This document shows positions 45,637-54,539 of a stretch of 64,000 nt of DNA, one piece after another. The notes under the pieces were generated by a model, which saw only the letters and a list, made by a program, of their open reading frames with translations, made no database searches and was not told where the DNA came from. This stretch comes from Bacteroidota bacterium (GTDB lineage Bacteria > Bacteroidota > Ignavibacteria > Kapaibacteriales > UBA2268). The stretch covers positions 1 to 64,000 of the forward strand of contig SCSM01000039.1 in assembly GCA_004322215.1 (NCBI GenBank), given 5' to 3'. The first letter of the stretch is position 1; each line of letters starts with the position of its first letter. The translations under genes were made by a program, and so were the position numbers.

Positions 45637-45973
45637 AAAAAATACTCCCTCTCCTTTGGAGAGGGCTGGGGTGAGGTCATTGAAATCAATCCCAATATTG
45701 AAAGTTTGTGGTCTGCAAGTGAGTGAAAAGAACAAGTAATCTTATGAAAAAATAAATATTTTTTTAAAGTTATATTTATAATAATCCTTATTATTAATTT
45801 CTTATTAGCAATTGTTTTACTATTAGAATTAATCGAAATTATTTTTGTAGGTTTTACAGGAACGTATAGAGAATGAAATCAGGTGAATTGAATTCATAAA
45901 ATTTTAATATACACAGAGTCCAGTGTAAGAAAAACCCACTTTGATAAAGGGGGAAATCAATATTCAATCCTTT
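45637..45973. other. Gene-free stretch after the DUF559 gene
   Basis: The first part holds a palindromic repeat (45647-45681, listed separately). The rest is AT-rich with no coding remnant. A fragment at about 45933-45957 (ACCCACTTTGATAAAGGGGG) resembles half of a common interspersed palindrome. Both neighbouring genes point inward, so no promoter is needed here. Confidence 0.45.
45647..45681. repeat. Inverted copy of the palindromic repeat after the DUF559 gene
   Basis: The hairpin CCCTCTCCTTTGGAGAGGG (45647-45665) is followed by CTGGGGTGAGGTCATT. Reverse-complemented it reads ACCTCACCCCAG then the hairpin, matching the upstream units in opposite orientation. The DUF559 gene is therefore enclosed by inverted copies. 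It also has the position of a terminator, but no long T-run follows. Confidence 0.8.
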
Positions 45974-48178
45974 TTAAAGCACAGCAAACCTGAAAGTTCT
46001 GCACTTGTCCCCTGTTCTGCATAAAATCATATAAGAACCCGGAACGAGTTCCCTTGTATTAAATTCAAATGTATAGTTTCCGTCCTGTAAACTTCCTGTG
46101 TAAATATTCTGAATATGTCTGCCGAGATTGTCTATAATATCAATATTGATATTTTGTGAATTTATTATGTTCATTGTAAACTTCCCGTTTTGACCTTTCG
46201 TAATAGGATTAGGAAATATATTTAACGTCCCGATTTTCTCATCTTTATTTTCTCTGACTGAAACAATTGAAGAAGACAATTCACACAAAACAAGATTTGA
46301 ATCAATTGATACCGAATCAATCTGAAATCCCAGCCGGAAGTTGAATGACTGACTTCTTTTGTTATTTATTACAGTGTCATTAACAACTGTGTCGGGACCG
46401 AAGAATTTCAGGAAAACCGGAGCGACAAATACCGCAGGAATACTATCAGTCTCCGGCTGGATCTGATTTAAATTCACGGTTACATTATAGCCGCCTGCAC
46501 CCCAGTTGTTCGATACGGTAGAAAGTTCATAAACCGGATGTCCCGCATGATAGACCCACTGGTCGAAATATGTATCAAACGGAACCGGCGGATTAGGAAC
46601 TTCTTCCTTGAATGAATTTTTGAAATCCTCAGTCTCGATAGATGTGTAAGCGTGTTTTGTCAATAGATTTCTAAATGCCGGGAAAAATACACTGTCTCCC
46701 AGCATTGTACGGAGCATGTGGTAAACCCATGCGCCTTTGGAATAAGATATTGGACCGCTGAATAATAATTCCATCGGAGGAGCATAAATTCTGTGAAGTG
46801 CTAAGCCCCCGTTACCCATATAACTATATCTGTGGCTCATCATCCTGGAAAGATATGAATTATAGCCGCCGAAAATATTCTCAAAAAATATCGCCTCACC
46901 CCAAGATGCACCACCTTCATTTATCCATATATCTTTCCATGTAGCACAGGTAATCAAATCACCAAGCCACATGTGTGCAAGTTCGTGGGCAATTCCTATT
47001 TGATTTCCCCAGTATCCGTTATACCCCCATTTTGTAAAATCCCTAAGCCAGTTGCGATGTATAGTCGTCATAGTCTGATGTTCCATACCACCAAAACCAA
47101 AATCTTGCACGGCAGCCATTCCATATTTAACAAAGGGGTATTCAATCCACTTATCGGCAAAGTTCTCGACCATTGCAACGACATTATCGAAGGCATGTCG
47201 TGCATTAAATTTGTAAACATCGGTTGTATCAGGATTATAAACAGAGTCCACTGTATTCTTGTAATCTGATTCCCAAACATAGTACTTTATTTCCACGCTG
47301 TCATTCGGTTCATTTCTTTTTATATACCAATCCGAAAATTCTTTGAATTTAGAGGCAGTGGCACACATAAGGTAAGTTGTTATAGGTACATTATCGCCCC
47401 AGTTATATGTTTTGGAACTATCGTCCTTTTCAATACTTTTTCGTCTCCCGTTGGAAGCAACTGTATATCCTTTCGGCACTCGCACGCTTATGTTTGAAAT
47501 TGCTTTATCATAGGGGGCATCGTTACACGGCATCCAGTACCTTGCACCTTCCGGCTCACTCATTGTATATGCAATTCGTTCTTCAATGTAAATCGTATCA
47601 CGAGCTGGCGGAGGTCCAATATCAACGGCTCTTCCTTTGGGATACAAGAAGAATCCTGAATTATAGGTCAGGTTATGAGTATAATCAATCCTGACATTTA
47701 ATGTTTCATTCTGATTATAAACTCTTTCTAAGGGAATAATTAATGTATCGTTTATCGGCTGGGGTGTCGGTTTGATTTCTACATTATCAACAAAAACCGA
47801 ATCAATCTGCAAGCTTGCAGCATCGAATTCAATGAAGCTGACATTTGGAGAATCGATTTCAATTCCTATTGTATTTTTACCGGTGTAAGTCCTTTCTTTC
47901 ATGCTCATTCCTGTTGAATTCAATACATTATACCAATCCATGTATAAATCGTAAGTCAGGACATTATAATTTCTTCTAATGATTGCCGATGACTGGATTT
48001 CATCAAAATTATGATATTTGTATCTGCGACTGCATTCGATTTCCGAGGGTAAATTAAGAATTTTATTTTCAGGTTTGATTATTTCATTACTCAAAAGAAA
48101 ATCGGGTATTTTATTTTCCTGTGCATTTACACTAACTATTGTTAGAATTATTAACAAAGTATTAATAGCTTTAATCAT
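45974..48178 (-). CDS. Secreted M1-family aminopeptidase with T9SS domain
   Basis: The start is set at 48178, opening a signal peptide (MIKAINTLLIILTIVSVNAQ). The M1 domain has the exopeptidase motif 'FGFGGMEHQTM' (about residue 364) and the zinc site 'IGIAHELAHMWLGDLIT' (HExxH, about residue 396), with the third ligand in 'WINEGGASWGEAIFFE'. A catalytic Tyr region follows ('PISYSKGAWVYHMLRTMLG'). The C-terminus 'NIFPNPITKGQNGKFTM...VPGSYMILCRTGDKCRTFRF' is a T9SS sorting domain. It should act as an extracellular or surface zinc aminopeptidase. Confidence 0.93.
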   Translation of the reverse strand: MIKAINTLLIILTIVSVNAQENKIPDFLLSNEIIKPENKILNLPSEIECSRRYKYHNFDEIQSSAIIRRNYNVLTYDLYMDWYNVLNSTGMSMKERTYTGKNTIGIEIDSPNVSFIEFDAASLQIDSVFVDNVEIKPTPQPINDTLIIPLERVYNQNETLNVRIDYTHNLTYNSGFFLYPKGRAVDIGPPPARDTIYIEERIAYTMSEPEGARYWMPCNDAPYDKAISNISVRVPKGYTVASNGRRKSIEKDDSSKTYNWGDNVPITTYLMCATASKFKEFSDWYIKRNEPNDSVEIKYYVWESDYKNTVDSVYNPDTTDVYKFNARHAFDNVVAMVENFADKWIEYPFVKYGMAAVQDFGFGGMEHQTMTTIHRNWLRDFTKWGYNGYWGNQIGIAHELAHMWLGDLITCATWKDIWINEGGASWGEAIFFENIFGGYNSYLSRMMSHRYSYMGNGGLALHRIYAPPMELLFSGPISYSKGAWVYHMLRTMLGDSVFFPAFRNLLTKHAYTSIETEDFKNSFKEEVPNPPVPFDTYFDQWVYHAGHPVYELSTVSNNWGAGGYNVTVNLNQIQPETDSIPAVFVAPVFLKFFGPDTVVNDTVINNKRSQSFNFRLGFQIDSVSIDSNLVLCELSSSIVSVRENKDEKIGTLNIFPNPITKGQNGKFTMNIINSQNINIDIIDNLGRHIQNIYTGSLQDGNYTFEFNTRELVPGSYMILCRTGDKCRTFRFAVL

Positions 48179-48289
48179 ACTTAAATCCGTAATCGTCAAT
48201 AATAAAAAAATCCAAATTAGCACTTTTTTTATTATTATGTGCTATTTTAGTAATAAACGTAATTTTGTTCAAATAATTGAATTTATGAA

Positions 48290-49111
48290 ATGGATATAAA
48301 TACGGATTTGAAATTAAATAATGGAATTGATATTCCTGTTCTCGGCTTGGGAACTTATAAATCTCACCCGGGGACAGAAACCGTAAATGCAGTAAGATAT
48401 GCTCTCGATACCGGTTACAGGCATATTGACACTGCTGCTCTTTACGCAAACGAAAAAGATGTAGGGCTTGCTATCAGGCAAGGCGGAATTGCAAGAGAAA
48501 AAATATTCATCACGACAAAAGTCTGGAACAGCGCCCAGGGCTATAACAACACATTGAAAGCATTTGATGAAAGTTTGAAAAAACTGAACACTGATTACAT
48601 TGATTTGTATCTTATTCATTGGCCCGTGCCTGAATCGAGAAATGAAACATGGAAAGCACTTGAAAAATTATATTCAGACGGGAAAGCCAAATCAATCGGC
48701 ATTAGTAATTACACAATTAATCATATAGAAGAATTATTAAAATCTTGCGGTATTGTTCCATCTGTAAACCAGGTTGAGCTTAGTCCTTTTTTGCAGCAGC
48801 CGAAATTGATGGAGTATTGCAAAGAAAAAGGTATTGTTGTAGAAGCTTACAGTCCATTGACAAGAGGTAAGAAGTTCAAAGATAAAAGATTACTTGGGAT
48901 AGCAGAAAAATATTCCAAATCACCCGCACAAATTATGATTAGATGGGCATTGCAATATGATACAGTGGTATTGCCAAAGTCTGCACATCCTGAACGTATA
49001 AAGGAAAATGCAGATGTATTCGATTTCGAAATATCACCGGAAGATATGGAATATATAAAGACATTCGATGAAAATTTTAGAATTGCCTGGGACCCGAGTG
49101 GAATAGAATAA
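48290..49111 (+). CDS. Aldo/keto reductase (2,5-diketogluconate reductase type)
   Basis: The 273-residue protein has the AKR tetrad D47, Y52, K77 and H110 in 'YRHIDTAALYANEKDVG', 'FITTKVWN' and 'DLYLIHWPVP', plus the NADPH-binding C-terminal 'VVLPKSAHPERIKENADVFDFEIS'. It reduces carbonyl compounds with NADPH; the exact substrate cannot be told. Its start lies about 110 bp from the divergent aminopeptidase start. Confidence 0.93.
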   Translation: MDINTDLKLNNGIDIPVLGLGTYKSHPGTETVNAVRYALDTGYRHIDTAALYANEKDVGLAIRQGGIAREKIFITTKVWNSAQGYNNTLKAFDESLKKLNTDYIDLYLIHWPVPESRNETWKALEKLYSDGKAKSIGISNYTINHIEELLKSCGIVPSVNQVELSPFLQQPKLMEYCKEKGIVVEAYSPLTRGKKFKDKRLLGIAEKYSKSPAQIMIRWALQYDTVVLPKSAHPERIKENADVFDFEISPEDMEYIKTFDENFRIAWDPSGIE

Positions 49112-49414
49112 TTATTTTTATAATTTTTTTTCAAGCTGAACTTGTTTAGGCATTCATAGCTGGGAACTCTCTTTTATTTGTTTATTGTGAATTTCCTTTC
49201 ATCTAATTCACATTTCCCCCAAATCAATTTCTCTTGCTTTTCTGAGTAATCCTATTTAAGTTTGGTTATTAATTGTGAAGTTAGCGATTAGACCTTATGG
49301 TTATATTTAATACGGAAGAGAATCTACTTAGCTGTTGGGTATTACAAATCGAGTATCTGAGTTGAAATAATAAATAATGACTATATTTCGTTATAGATAA
49401 AAAAGGGAAATAAA
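49112..49414. other. Gene-free stretch before the aspartyl protease gene
   Basis: This is AT-rich DNA with no recognised RNA gene, palindrome or coding remnant. It ends with AAAAGGGAAATAAA, a likely ribosome-binding site for the ATG at 49415. Confidence 0.4.
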
Positions 49415-49798
49415 ATGGGTTTGTTTAAAAAGAAAGTTATTGTATATAATCTCTACGACCAGTCACTTTTTAGCGAAGCGGATTTTTGGGTTGATACCGG
49501 AGCTATGTACTCATTTATTCCTGAAGATTTTGTTGAAAAAATCAAGCTCGAACCGAGTGGTACACGCAACCTCGTATTTGCTGACGGCAGAACCGACACA
49601 AGACTTTTTGGGACATGTTTGTTTGAAATTGAGGGTATGGAAGATAAAGTTCCATGTCCCGTAATAATTGCCCCGAAAGGTTCTTTATTTCTACTCGGGG
49701 CAACAGCTTTAGAAAACTTTGGAGTTCAGGCAGACCCTATTAATAAAAAGCTTGTTCCTATTTTATCAATTATCGGCGGCTTTAGAGCTTCTTCCTGA
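49415..49798 (+). CDS. Retropepsin-like aspartyl protease (clan AA)
   Basis: This 127-residue protein has the active-site motif 'FWVDTGAMYSFIPEDFVEKI' (D27-T-G), then 'RNLVFADGRTDTRLFGTCLFEIEG' and the downstream 'LFLLGATALENFGVQADPINKKLVP'. This is the single-domain prokaryotic retropepsin-like fold, which would work as a dimer. There is no signal peptide or membrane helix. The target is unknown. Confidence 0.85.
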   Translation: MGLFKKKVIVYNLYDQSLFSEADFWVDTGAMYSFIPEDFVEKIKLEPSGTRNLVFADGRTDTRLFGTCLFEIEGMEDKVPCPVIIAPKGSLFLLGATALENFGVQADPINKKLVPILSIIGGFRASS

Positions 49799-49814
49799 AA
49801 TCGTAGAGAATTAA

Positions 49815-49862
49815 TACCCCTGAATCCACTCCTTAGTTAAGGAGAGGAAGAAAAGGGGGGTT
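49815..49862. repeat. Palindromic element with a CTCCTTA hairpin
   Basis: The hairpin CTCCTTAGTTAAGGAG (49829-49844) is flanked by ACCCCTGAATCCA on the left and GGGGGG on the right. The layout (CCCC..., hairpin, ...GGGG) resembles the palindromic units around the DUF559 gene but the sequence differs. Confidence 0.5.
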
Positions 49863-49895
49863 GAAAATAAATAAATTCAGGATATAGAAAATGAA

Positions 49896-49932
49896 AAAAA
49901 GCGGATGAACAATATCAGTTCACCCGCTTTTT
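49896..49932. terminator. Terminator of the dsrABD operon (bidirectional)
   Basis: AAAAAGCGGATGAAC and GTTCACCCGCTTTTT form a 15-bp stem with one mismatch around a 7-base loop, with A/T-runs on both sides. It lies 18 bp past the dsrD stop codon and can also end transcription from the plus-strand aspartyl protease gene. Confidence 0.88.
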
Positions 49933-49949
49933 CCTTCACTAATTACTGG

Positions 49950-50198
49950 TCAGTTTGCCGCACCCTCTTTATGAGGAACTTCGAGAAAACTGCCGCCGAA
50001 ATATGTATAAACAAGCCGCCCGTTATTCACCAATTCCTTGATGGCATCCTTGCATAGCTGTTTATCTACGTTACCCTCGCCGAACATTTCAATGCTTGCT
50101 TTTTGTAAATCCGTTGCCTTCCATTTCTTCATCCCCATCGTATCTTTCACCATTTTATACATTGCATCAGCGAGTTCCATTACCGGTACTTGAGCCAT
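49950..50198 (-). CDS. dsrD: Dissimilatory sulfite reductase-associated protein DsrD
   Basis: The 82-residue protein is a small winged-helix protein: 'ATDLQKASIEMFGEGNVDKQLCKDAIKELVNNGRLVYTYFGGSFLEVPHKEGAAN'. Size, position after dsrB and the basic-acidic tail fit DsrD. In sulfate reducers DsrD binds DsrAB and has been reported to activate it; its presence is used as a marker of the reductive pathway. GAGG just before the ATG supports the start. Primary sequence identity to classical DsrD looks modest, so the call leans partly on context. Confidence 0.85.
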   Translation of the reverse strand: MAQVPVMELADAMYKMVKDTMGMKKWKATDLQKASIEMFGEGNVDKQLCKDAIKELVNNGRLVYTYFGGSFLEVPHKEGAAN

Positions 50199-50214
50199 TT
50201 CTGCCTCCTATTAA

Positions 50215-51297
50215 TTAATATGTTAAATGAGCAGAACGCTTAAATGTGAGTCCTGCATGCTTAAAGTCGTCTATGTGTTCCTTACGGAATTCAAGTCCTG
50301 ACATACGGAAGAATTTGGGCCAGCCGATTCTCTCAATCCATTCGCCCATTCTTTCGTGTTTGTGTGCATTCTTAGCCCAAAGTTCGACAAGGTTATTAAT
50401 AGCATCCGTTACTTCTGGCCAGCGCGGCGGATTGTTCGGAATGAAAGAAATTGCAAGTTTCGAGAACATCGGCTCATGCCTTGCATTCGACACCTTGCCG
50501 CCTATCCAAATCGAAATTCCGTCGTTCAACGGATTTGCTATCGGAAGTGCCGGGCATACTGTGAAACAGTTTGCACAGAACATACATTTATCTTCCAAAA
50601 TTTCCACACCCTGCTTGCCGTCATAAACAACGGGCCTAATTGCCGCAGTGGGACATGATGCAACCACATTCGGCACCTCGCACATCTTCGGCAAATTTTC
50701 CTTGTCAATTTTCGGTGGGCGCCTGTGAATACCAAGTATGGCTATATCCGAGCAATGAACCGCACCGCACATATTCAGACAGCATGCAAGTGCTATCCTT
50801 AGCTTGCCGGGGAGTTCCATTGAAGTGAAATGCCCGATACATTCATCCATTACTGCTTTAACTATACCTGAAGCATCTGTTGCGGCAGAGTGGCAGTGAA
50901 TCCATCCCTGTGTATGTACAATACTTGTAATTGAATTTCCTGTACCGCCGACAGGATGTCCTAACGCATTAAGTTCTGCTATCAAGGGTTCAATATTTTG
51001 CTCTTTTGTAACTAAAAATTCAACATTATGTCTCGATGTAAATCTTAAATAACCGTCACTGTATTTTTCTGCTAAATCAGCAAATTTGCGAATCTTATTT
51101 GTACTTAGAAGACGCGGCGAACCGGCTCTGACCGAGTAAAGCTTTGCCCCGTTGTCCGCTACATGCACCAGCACACCCGGACGTGGAATTTCGTGGTATT
51201 TCCATTTACCGTAATTTTCCTTGATAATCGGGGGCAGAAACTTCGAAAAATGCGGCGGTCCGATATCTGTTTTTCTTTGAATCACTTCTTCTGCCAT
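50215..51297 (-). CDS. dsrB: Dissimilatory sulfite reductase beta subunit
   Basis: The 360-residue protein has DsrB landmarks: '[27 protein letters not shown]' with C135, '[18 protein letters not shown]' with C172, C173 and C177, and an inserted ferredoxin domain '[18 protein letters not shown]' (C238, C241, C244). The 37-residue gap between C135 and C172 equals that in Desulfovibrio DsrB. '[15 protein letters not shown]' is conserved. With DsrA it forms the alpha2beta2 enzyme that reduces sulfite at siroheme-[4Fe-4S]. It lies 51 bp after dsrA and 16 bp before dsrD. Confidence 0.97.
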   Translation of the reverse strand: MAEEVIQRKTDIGPPHFSKFLPPIIKENYGKWKYHEIPRPGVLVHVADNGAKLYSVRAGSPRLLSTNKIRKFADLAEKYSDGYLRFTSRHNVEFLVTKEQNIEPLIAELNALGHPVGGTGNSITSIVHTQGWIHCHSAATDASGIVKAVMDECIGHFTSMELPGKLRIALACCLNMCGAVHCSDIAILGIHRRPPKIDKENLPKMCEVPNVVASCPTAAIRPVVYDGKQGVEILEDKCMFCANCFTVCPALPIANPLNDGISIWIGGKVSNARHEPMFSKLAISFIPNNPPRWPEVTDAINNLVELWAKNAHKHERMGEWIERIGWPKFFRMSGLEFRKEHIDDFKHAGLTFKRSAHLTY

Positions 51298-51348
51298 TTT
51301 TATTTTCCTTTTTATTTATTTTTAATATTTGTTTCTTATAAAAAATTG

Positions 51349-52548
51349 TCATTCACCTTCTTCGAAGTACTCTTCGTAGAATATATACGGATTCTCTCTC
51401 GGATGAGATACCATATCGGGTTGCGGCTCCAATCCGACTGCTTCGAGGAAATTACCCATTCCTACTCTTTGAATGAATTCGCCTATTCTTTCACGGTTCT
51501 TTCCTTCTTCGCACCAGAGGTCCCACATATTTTCGATTAACTCCCAAAGCTCGGATTCATCAAATGGCTCATCGAGTTTAATAAAAGGAACCAGTACCGA
51601 AGAAAGCAATGCTCCTTCTACAATCGGGGCTTTTGAGCCGACAAGCACAACTGCTCCCCTGTCTTTCCCGGGTGCAAGTGCTTTAGGCATTACATTGATG
51701 CAGTGCATGCAATGCCTGCAACTGCTGTTGTCAATTTTCAAATCCTTTCCGTCCCAATCCATACATTTGCCGGGGCACATCATCACGATTTCTTTTAGGA
51801 TGTCAGTACCGTTCTTTGCATATTCCCGGACTTTCTGCATATCAACCTGGATTTCATCTCTCCATGTTCCTATGATTGAAATATCGGCACGCGCAACCGA
51901 TGCGACGCAATCATTAGGACAGCCGGCCATTTTGAACTTCATTTTATAGGGGAATGCCGGTCTGTGAAGTTCATCCTGGAATTTGTTTGTGATGAAATGT
52001 GTCAATCCCATCGTATCATAGCAAGCCCATTCGCATCTCGCCTTGCCGCAGCAACAGCTTGGTGTTCTTACGTCGGAACCCGAACCGCCAAGGTCAAATC
52101 CTGCATCAGTTAGTTTCTTGAAAACCGGTTCCAGTTCTTCTGTTCTTGTTCCGAGAAAAACAATGTCTCCAGTCGAACCGTGCATATTTGTCAAACCCGA
52201 ACCATGAGCATCCCAAATGTCGCACAAGGTTCTTAGTGCTTCCGATGTGTAGAACCAACCCGATGGCTGATTAACACGCATTGTGTGAAAATGTGAAATA
52301 TTCGGAAATTTTTCGGATAAGTCGGTATATCTACCGATTACACCGCCACCATAACCCATTACCCCGACTATTCCGCCATGCTTCCAGTGACCTTTCTTTT
52401 CGGTGTAGGACTGTTCTAAAAGTCCCAGGAGGTCGTTTGCCATAGGATTAGTCTCGGCTGCGGATTTAATTTCCCTGACGAAACTGGGCCATCCGCCTTT
52501 TTCAAGTTCATCAAGCAGAGGGGTTTCATACTTTTTGTCAACTGCCAT
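51349..52548 (-). CDS. dsrA: Dissimilatory sulfite reductase alpha subunit
   Basis: The 399-residue protein has '[18 protein letters not shown]' (C166-x5-C172) and '[17 protein letters not shown]' (C210-x3-C214), the four Cys expected to hold the [4Fe-4S]-siroheme centre. The 38-residue spacing between pairs matches Desulfovibrio DsrA. The ferredoxin domain has C258, C262, C277, C280 and C283. '[11 protein letters not shown]' and '[11 protein letters not shown]' are DsrA signatures. It is somewhat shorter than the roughly 437-residue classical DsrA. AGGGAG just before the ATG is a strong ribosome-binding site. First gene of the operon. Confidence 0.97.
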   Translation of the reverse strand: MAVDKKYETPLLDELEKGGWPSFVREIKSAAETNPMANDLLGLLEQSYTEKKGHWKHGGIVGVMGYGGGVIGRYTDLSEKFPNISHFHTMRVNQPSGWFYTSEALRTLCDIWDAHGSGLTNMHGSTGDIVFLGTRTEELEPVFKKLTDAGFDLGGSGSDVRTPSCCCGKARCEWACYDTMGLTHFITNKFQDELHRPAFPYKMKFKMAGCPNDCVASVARADISIIGTWRDEIQVDMQKVREYAKNGTDILKEIVMMCPGKCMDWDGKDLKIDNSSCRHCMHCINVMPKALAPGKDRGAVVLVGSKAPIVEGALLSSVLVPFIKLDEPFDESELWELIENMWDLWCEEGKNRERIGEFIQRVGMGNFLEAVGLEPQPDMVSHPRENPYIFYEEYFEEGE

Positions 52549-52829
52549 TTTAACTCCCTAAAATTTTTAATATCTTTGTTTATTAATTTGGTTAAATCTA
52601 TTATTTAATCAATTCTTTCTTCTGAAATTCAGTGTGATTCTAATTGTGCAGAATTTCAATATTTCTGCTTTCTTCATTACTTAACTAATTGTAAATTACT
52701 CTATTGCTTGCTCGATTGAAACTCAAATCAGTAGTTTGTAATTGGACTGTTGCAGTATTGAAACAAACTTAACATTATAGGAACAAAGTGGTTATAAAAT
52801 TGTGAAATTTTTCGTTTTTTATAAAAAAA
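52549..52829 (-). promoter_or_regulatory. Upstream region of the dsrABD operon
   Basis: This AT-rich 281-bp leader separates the operon from the terminator of the preceding gene, so the dsr promoter must lie in it. A strong Shine-Dalgarno sequence (AGGGAG) is at its dsrA end. I saw no -24/-12 (sigma-54) site, no complete FNR-type TTGAT...ATCAA palindrome and no open frame. Exact promoter position is not determined. Confidence 0.4.
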
Positions 52830-52853
52830 AACACCGGTCATCCGACCGGTGTT
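52830..52853. terminator. Terminator after the LEA14-like gene
   Basis: AACACCGGTC and GACCGGTGTT form a perfect 10-bp stem around ATCC, with an A-run on one side and T-rich sequence on the other. It separates the lipoprotein gene (stop at 52882) from the dsr operon promoter. Confidence 0.9.
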
Positions 52854-52881
52854 TGCTTTTATAATTAATACTAAAATAAAT

Positions 52882-53517
52882 TTATTGTCTGAATTCTTTA
52901 TCCACAATAGTTAATCTTCCGGGATAGCTTATGGGCCCTAATGGAGTAGTAACAGTCGGATGGGCATCGAGTTTGAGCCGTGTCGGACTGCCGCCAACTC
53001 CTCCGATATTCATTGCAAGATTGATAACCTTGTCATAACCCTGCTTACCAAAAAATTCATAGAGGTCAAGTCCCATTGCCAAAGGAATAATGGTTGACTG
53101 ACCTGTTCCGGGAACTTCGACAGGAGTAGCAATATCGCCGTTGATGGTTTTTACATCATCGATGTATAAGTTCCAATCCAGATGATTGATGGTTGCATTT
53201 GCCTGTCGTGTTCCTCCTGCTTTCCCATCATTTGGATTTTTGGCTGCAACATTCAGAACAAATTCGGCAGGAAATTTTTTCGTGGCAAATGCCTGGGTCA
53301 GCTTCAATCCGTCAGTCAGTGAAAAATCATTGACAGATTTTTTATGAGTAACATCAATTCCGGCAACTTTGAATCCATTTACATTTTCCAACTTGAACTG
53401 GAGCCGTTTTAAATCTGCAAGTGTCTGCGAAATCTGTTTTATAGTGCCGCAGCTTTGAACAATAATTAAAGAAATGAATAAAACTGCAGAAGCCATTAAT
53501 AAATAAAATTTCTTCAT
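52882..53517 (-). CDS. LEA14-like (LEA type 2) lipoprotein
   Basis: The start at 53517 gives the lipoprotein signal MKKFYLLMASAVLFISLIIVQSC. The mature protein of about 190 residues has one or two LEA-2/WHy-like beta-sandwiches ('LKRLQFKLENVNGFKVAGIDV', 'FPAEFVLNVAAKNPNDGKAG', 'TINHLDWNLYIDDVKTINGDI', 'VPGTGQSTIIPLAMGLDL'). The 'NPN' and 'G....V.v.g.g...i.v' pattern is typical. Bacterial members are periplasmic lipoproteins of unclear role. It has its own terminator. Confidence 0.82.
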   Translation of the reverse strand: MKKFYLLMASAVLFISLIIVQSCGTIKQISQTLADLKRLQFKLENVNGFKVAGIDVTHKKSVNDFSLTDGLKLTQAFATKKFPAEFVLNVAAKNPNDGKAGGTRQANATINHLDWNLYIDDVKTINGDIATPVEVPGTGQSTIIPLAMGLDLYEFFGKQGYDKVINLAMNIGGVGGSPTRLKLDAHPTVTTPLGPISYPGRLTIVDKEFRQ

Positions 53518-53582
53518 TTTATACCTCATTATAAATAATAGTTTTAATAAATGTCGGATAAATCAGAATTATAGTATAAAAA

Positions 53583-53606
53583 AACCCACGAAATATTTCA
53601 TGGGTT
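53583..53606 (-). terminator. Hairpin after the response regulator gene
   Basis: AACCCACGAAAT and ATTTCATGGGTT pair over 12 positions with one mismatch. On the minus strand it lies about 30 bp past the stop codon at 53635, followed by an A/T-rich tract. Consistent with a rho-independent terminator. Confidence 0.65.
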
Positions 53607-53634
53607 CAAATTTTTAATTTTTCGAAATGAAAGT

Positions 53635-54123
53635 TTAAGACAAACCTTCTCTTTTCAGAAAATCATCAACAGTAGTACCTGAGGCACTTATTGTACCGTC
53701 TATGATTTTTTCAATTGTTTTCATCAATGCAGAAGATTTTTGCTGTTCCATGTTTAAAGTGGAAAGCAATTTTACTTTAGCAATCAGCAATTTTTCTTCA
53801 ATTGGTTTGCTCAAAAAGTCATCGGCACCAGCTTCGATTGATTTAATCTGGTTTGCGACATCATTAAGTGCAGTGACTATAACGACCGGAATATGCCTTG
53901 TGACATCCTTCTCTTTTAGTTTCTTAACCGTTTCATAACCGTCGAGCCGGGGCATCATAACATCGAGGACTATAGCATCGGGAAGCTTCTGTTCAACTTT
54001 CTCGAGGCAATCTATTCCGTCATAAGCTTCGACTGCTTCGTAGCCGCTTGCTTCCAAATATCTGCGGAGAAGCTTGGTTGTAATTCTGTTATCGTCAACA
54101 ACAAGAATAAAAGGTTTTTTCAT
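53635..54123 (-). CDS. Single-domain response regulator with short C-terminal extension
   Basis: This 162-residue protein is a CheY-like receiver: 'PFILVVDDNRITTKLLRRYL' (acidic pocket), phospho-acceptor Asp in 'DAIVLDVMMPRLDGYETV', Thr switch in 'IPVVIVTALND', and 'GADDFLSKPIEEKLL' (conserved Lys). About 40 residues follow ('MKTIEKIIDGTISASGTTVDDFLKREGLS') without a DNA-binding domain. It likely works through protein partners. No kinase is adjacent; the hybrid kinase at 8980 and the partial kinase at the window end are candidates only. Confidence 0.9.
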   Translation of the reverse strand: MKKPFILVVDDNRITTKLLRRYLEASGYEAVEAYDGIDCLEKVEQKLPDAIVLDVMMPRLDGYETVKKLKEKDVTRHIPVVIVTALNDVANQIKSIEAGADDFLSKPIEEKLLIAKVKLLSTLNMEQQKSSALMKTIEKIIDGTISASGTTVDDFLKREGLS

Positions 54124-54539
54124 ATTTTTTCCTTTTACACTATTAATTTTATTAATCTATATAATATGTGAAACTCAATATAATATATAAGAATTGTAAA
54201 AACAAACATTCATATAATATTATTTTTACAATATAAAAGAAAATTTCATAATTAAAAAATTTGAAAAGATAAATTGTAGAAGTAATTCTTGATTTTCCAA
54301 AATAATCTTTTGGTATTTTCCGAGTCCGTTTCCTTTTTCACGTATTTTAATATTACATAGGTCTGAACCAAAGATTAATTTGATTTTCGGATTTCGCCGA
54401 TTATTAACAGAACATAAAATTCTATATTTATTTTGAGACCTTCTCGCTTTTCATGTGTCATTATATTATATTAAGTTGCAAGAAAAGTAATTAATATAAA
54501 AAATACATAGAATTTTAATTATTATTCAATGGTGTAGCG
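54124..54539. other. Gene-free divergent region
   Basis: This AT-rich spacer lies between the minus-strand response regulator and the plus-strand propeller protein and must carry both promoters. No repeat, RNA gene or coding remnant was recognised. Confidence 0.4.

Noticed and set aside
52549-52829. Sigma-54 or FNR-type promoter for dsrABD
   Set aside because: No GG-N10-GC -24/-12 element and no complete TTGAT-N4-ATCAA palindrome could be found by eye, so no specific regulator is claimed.
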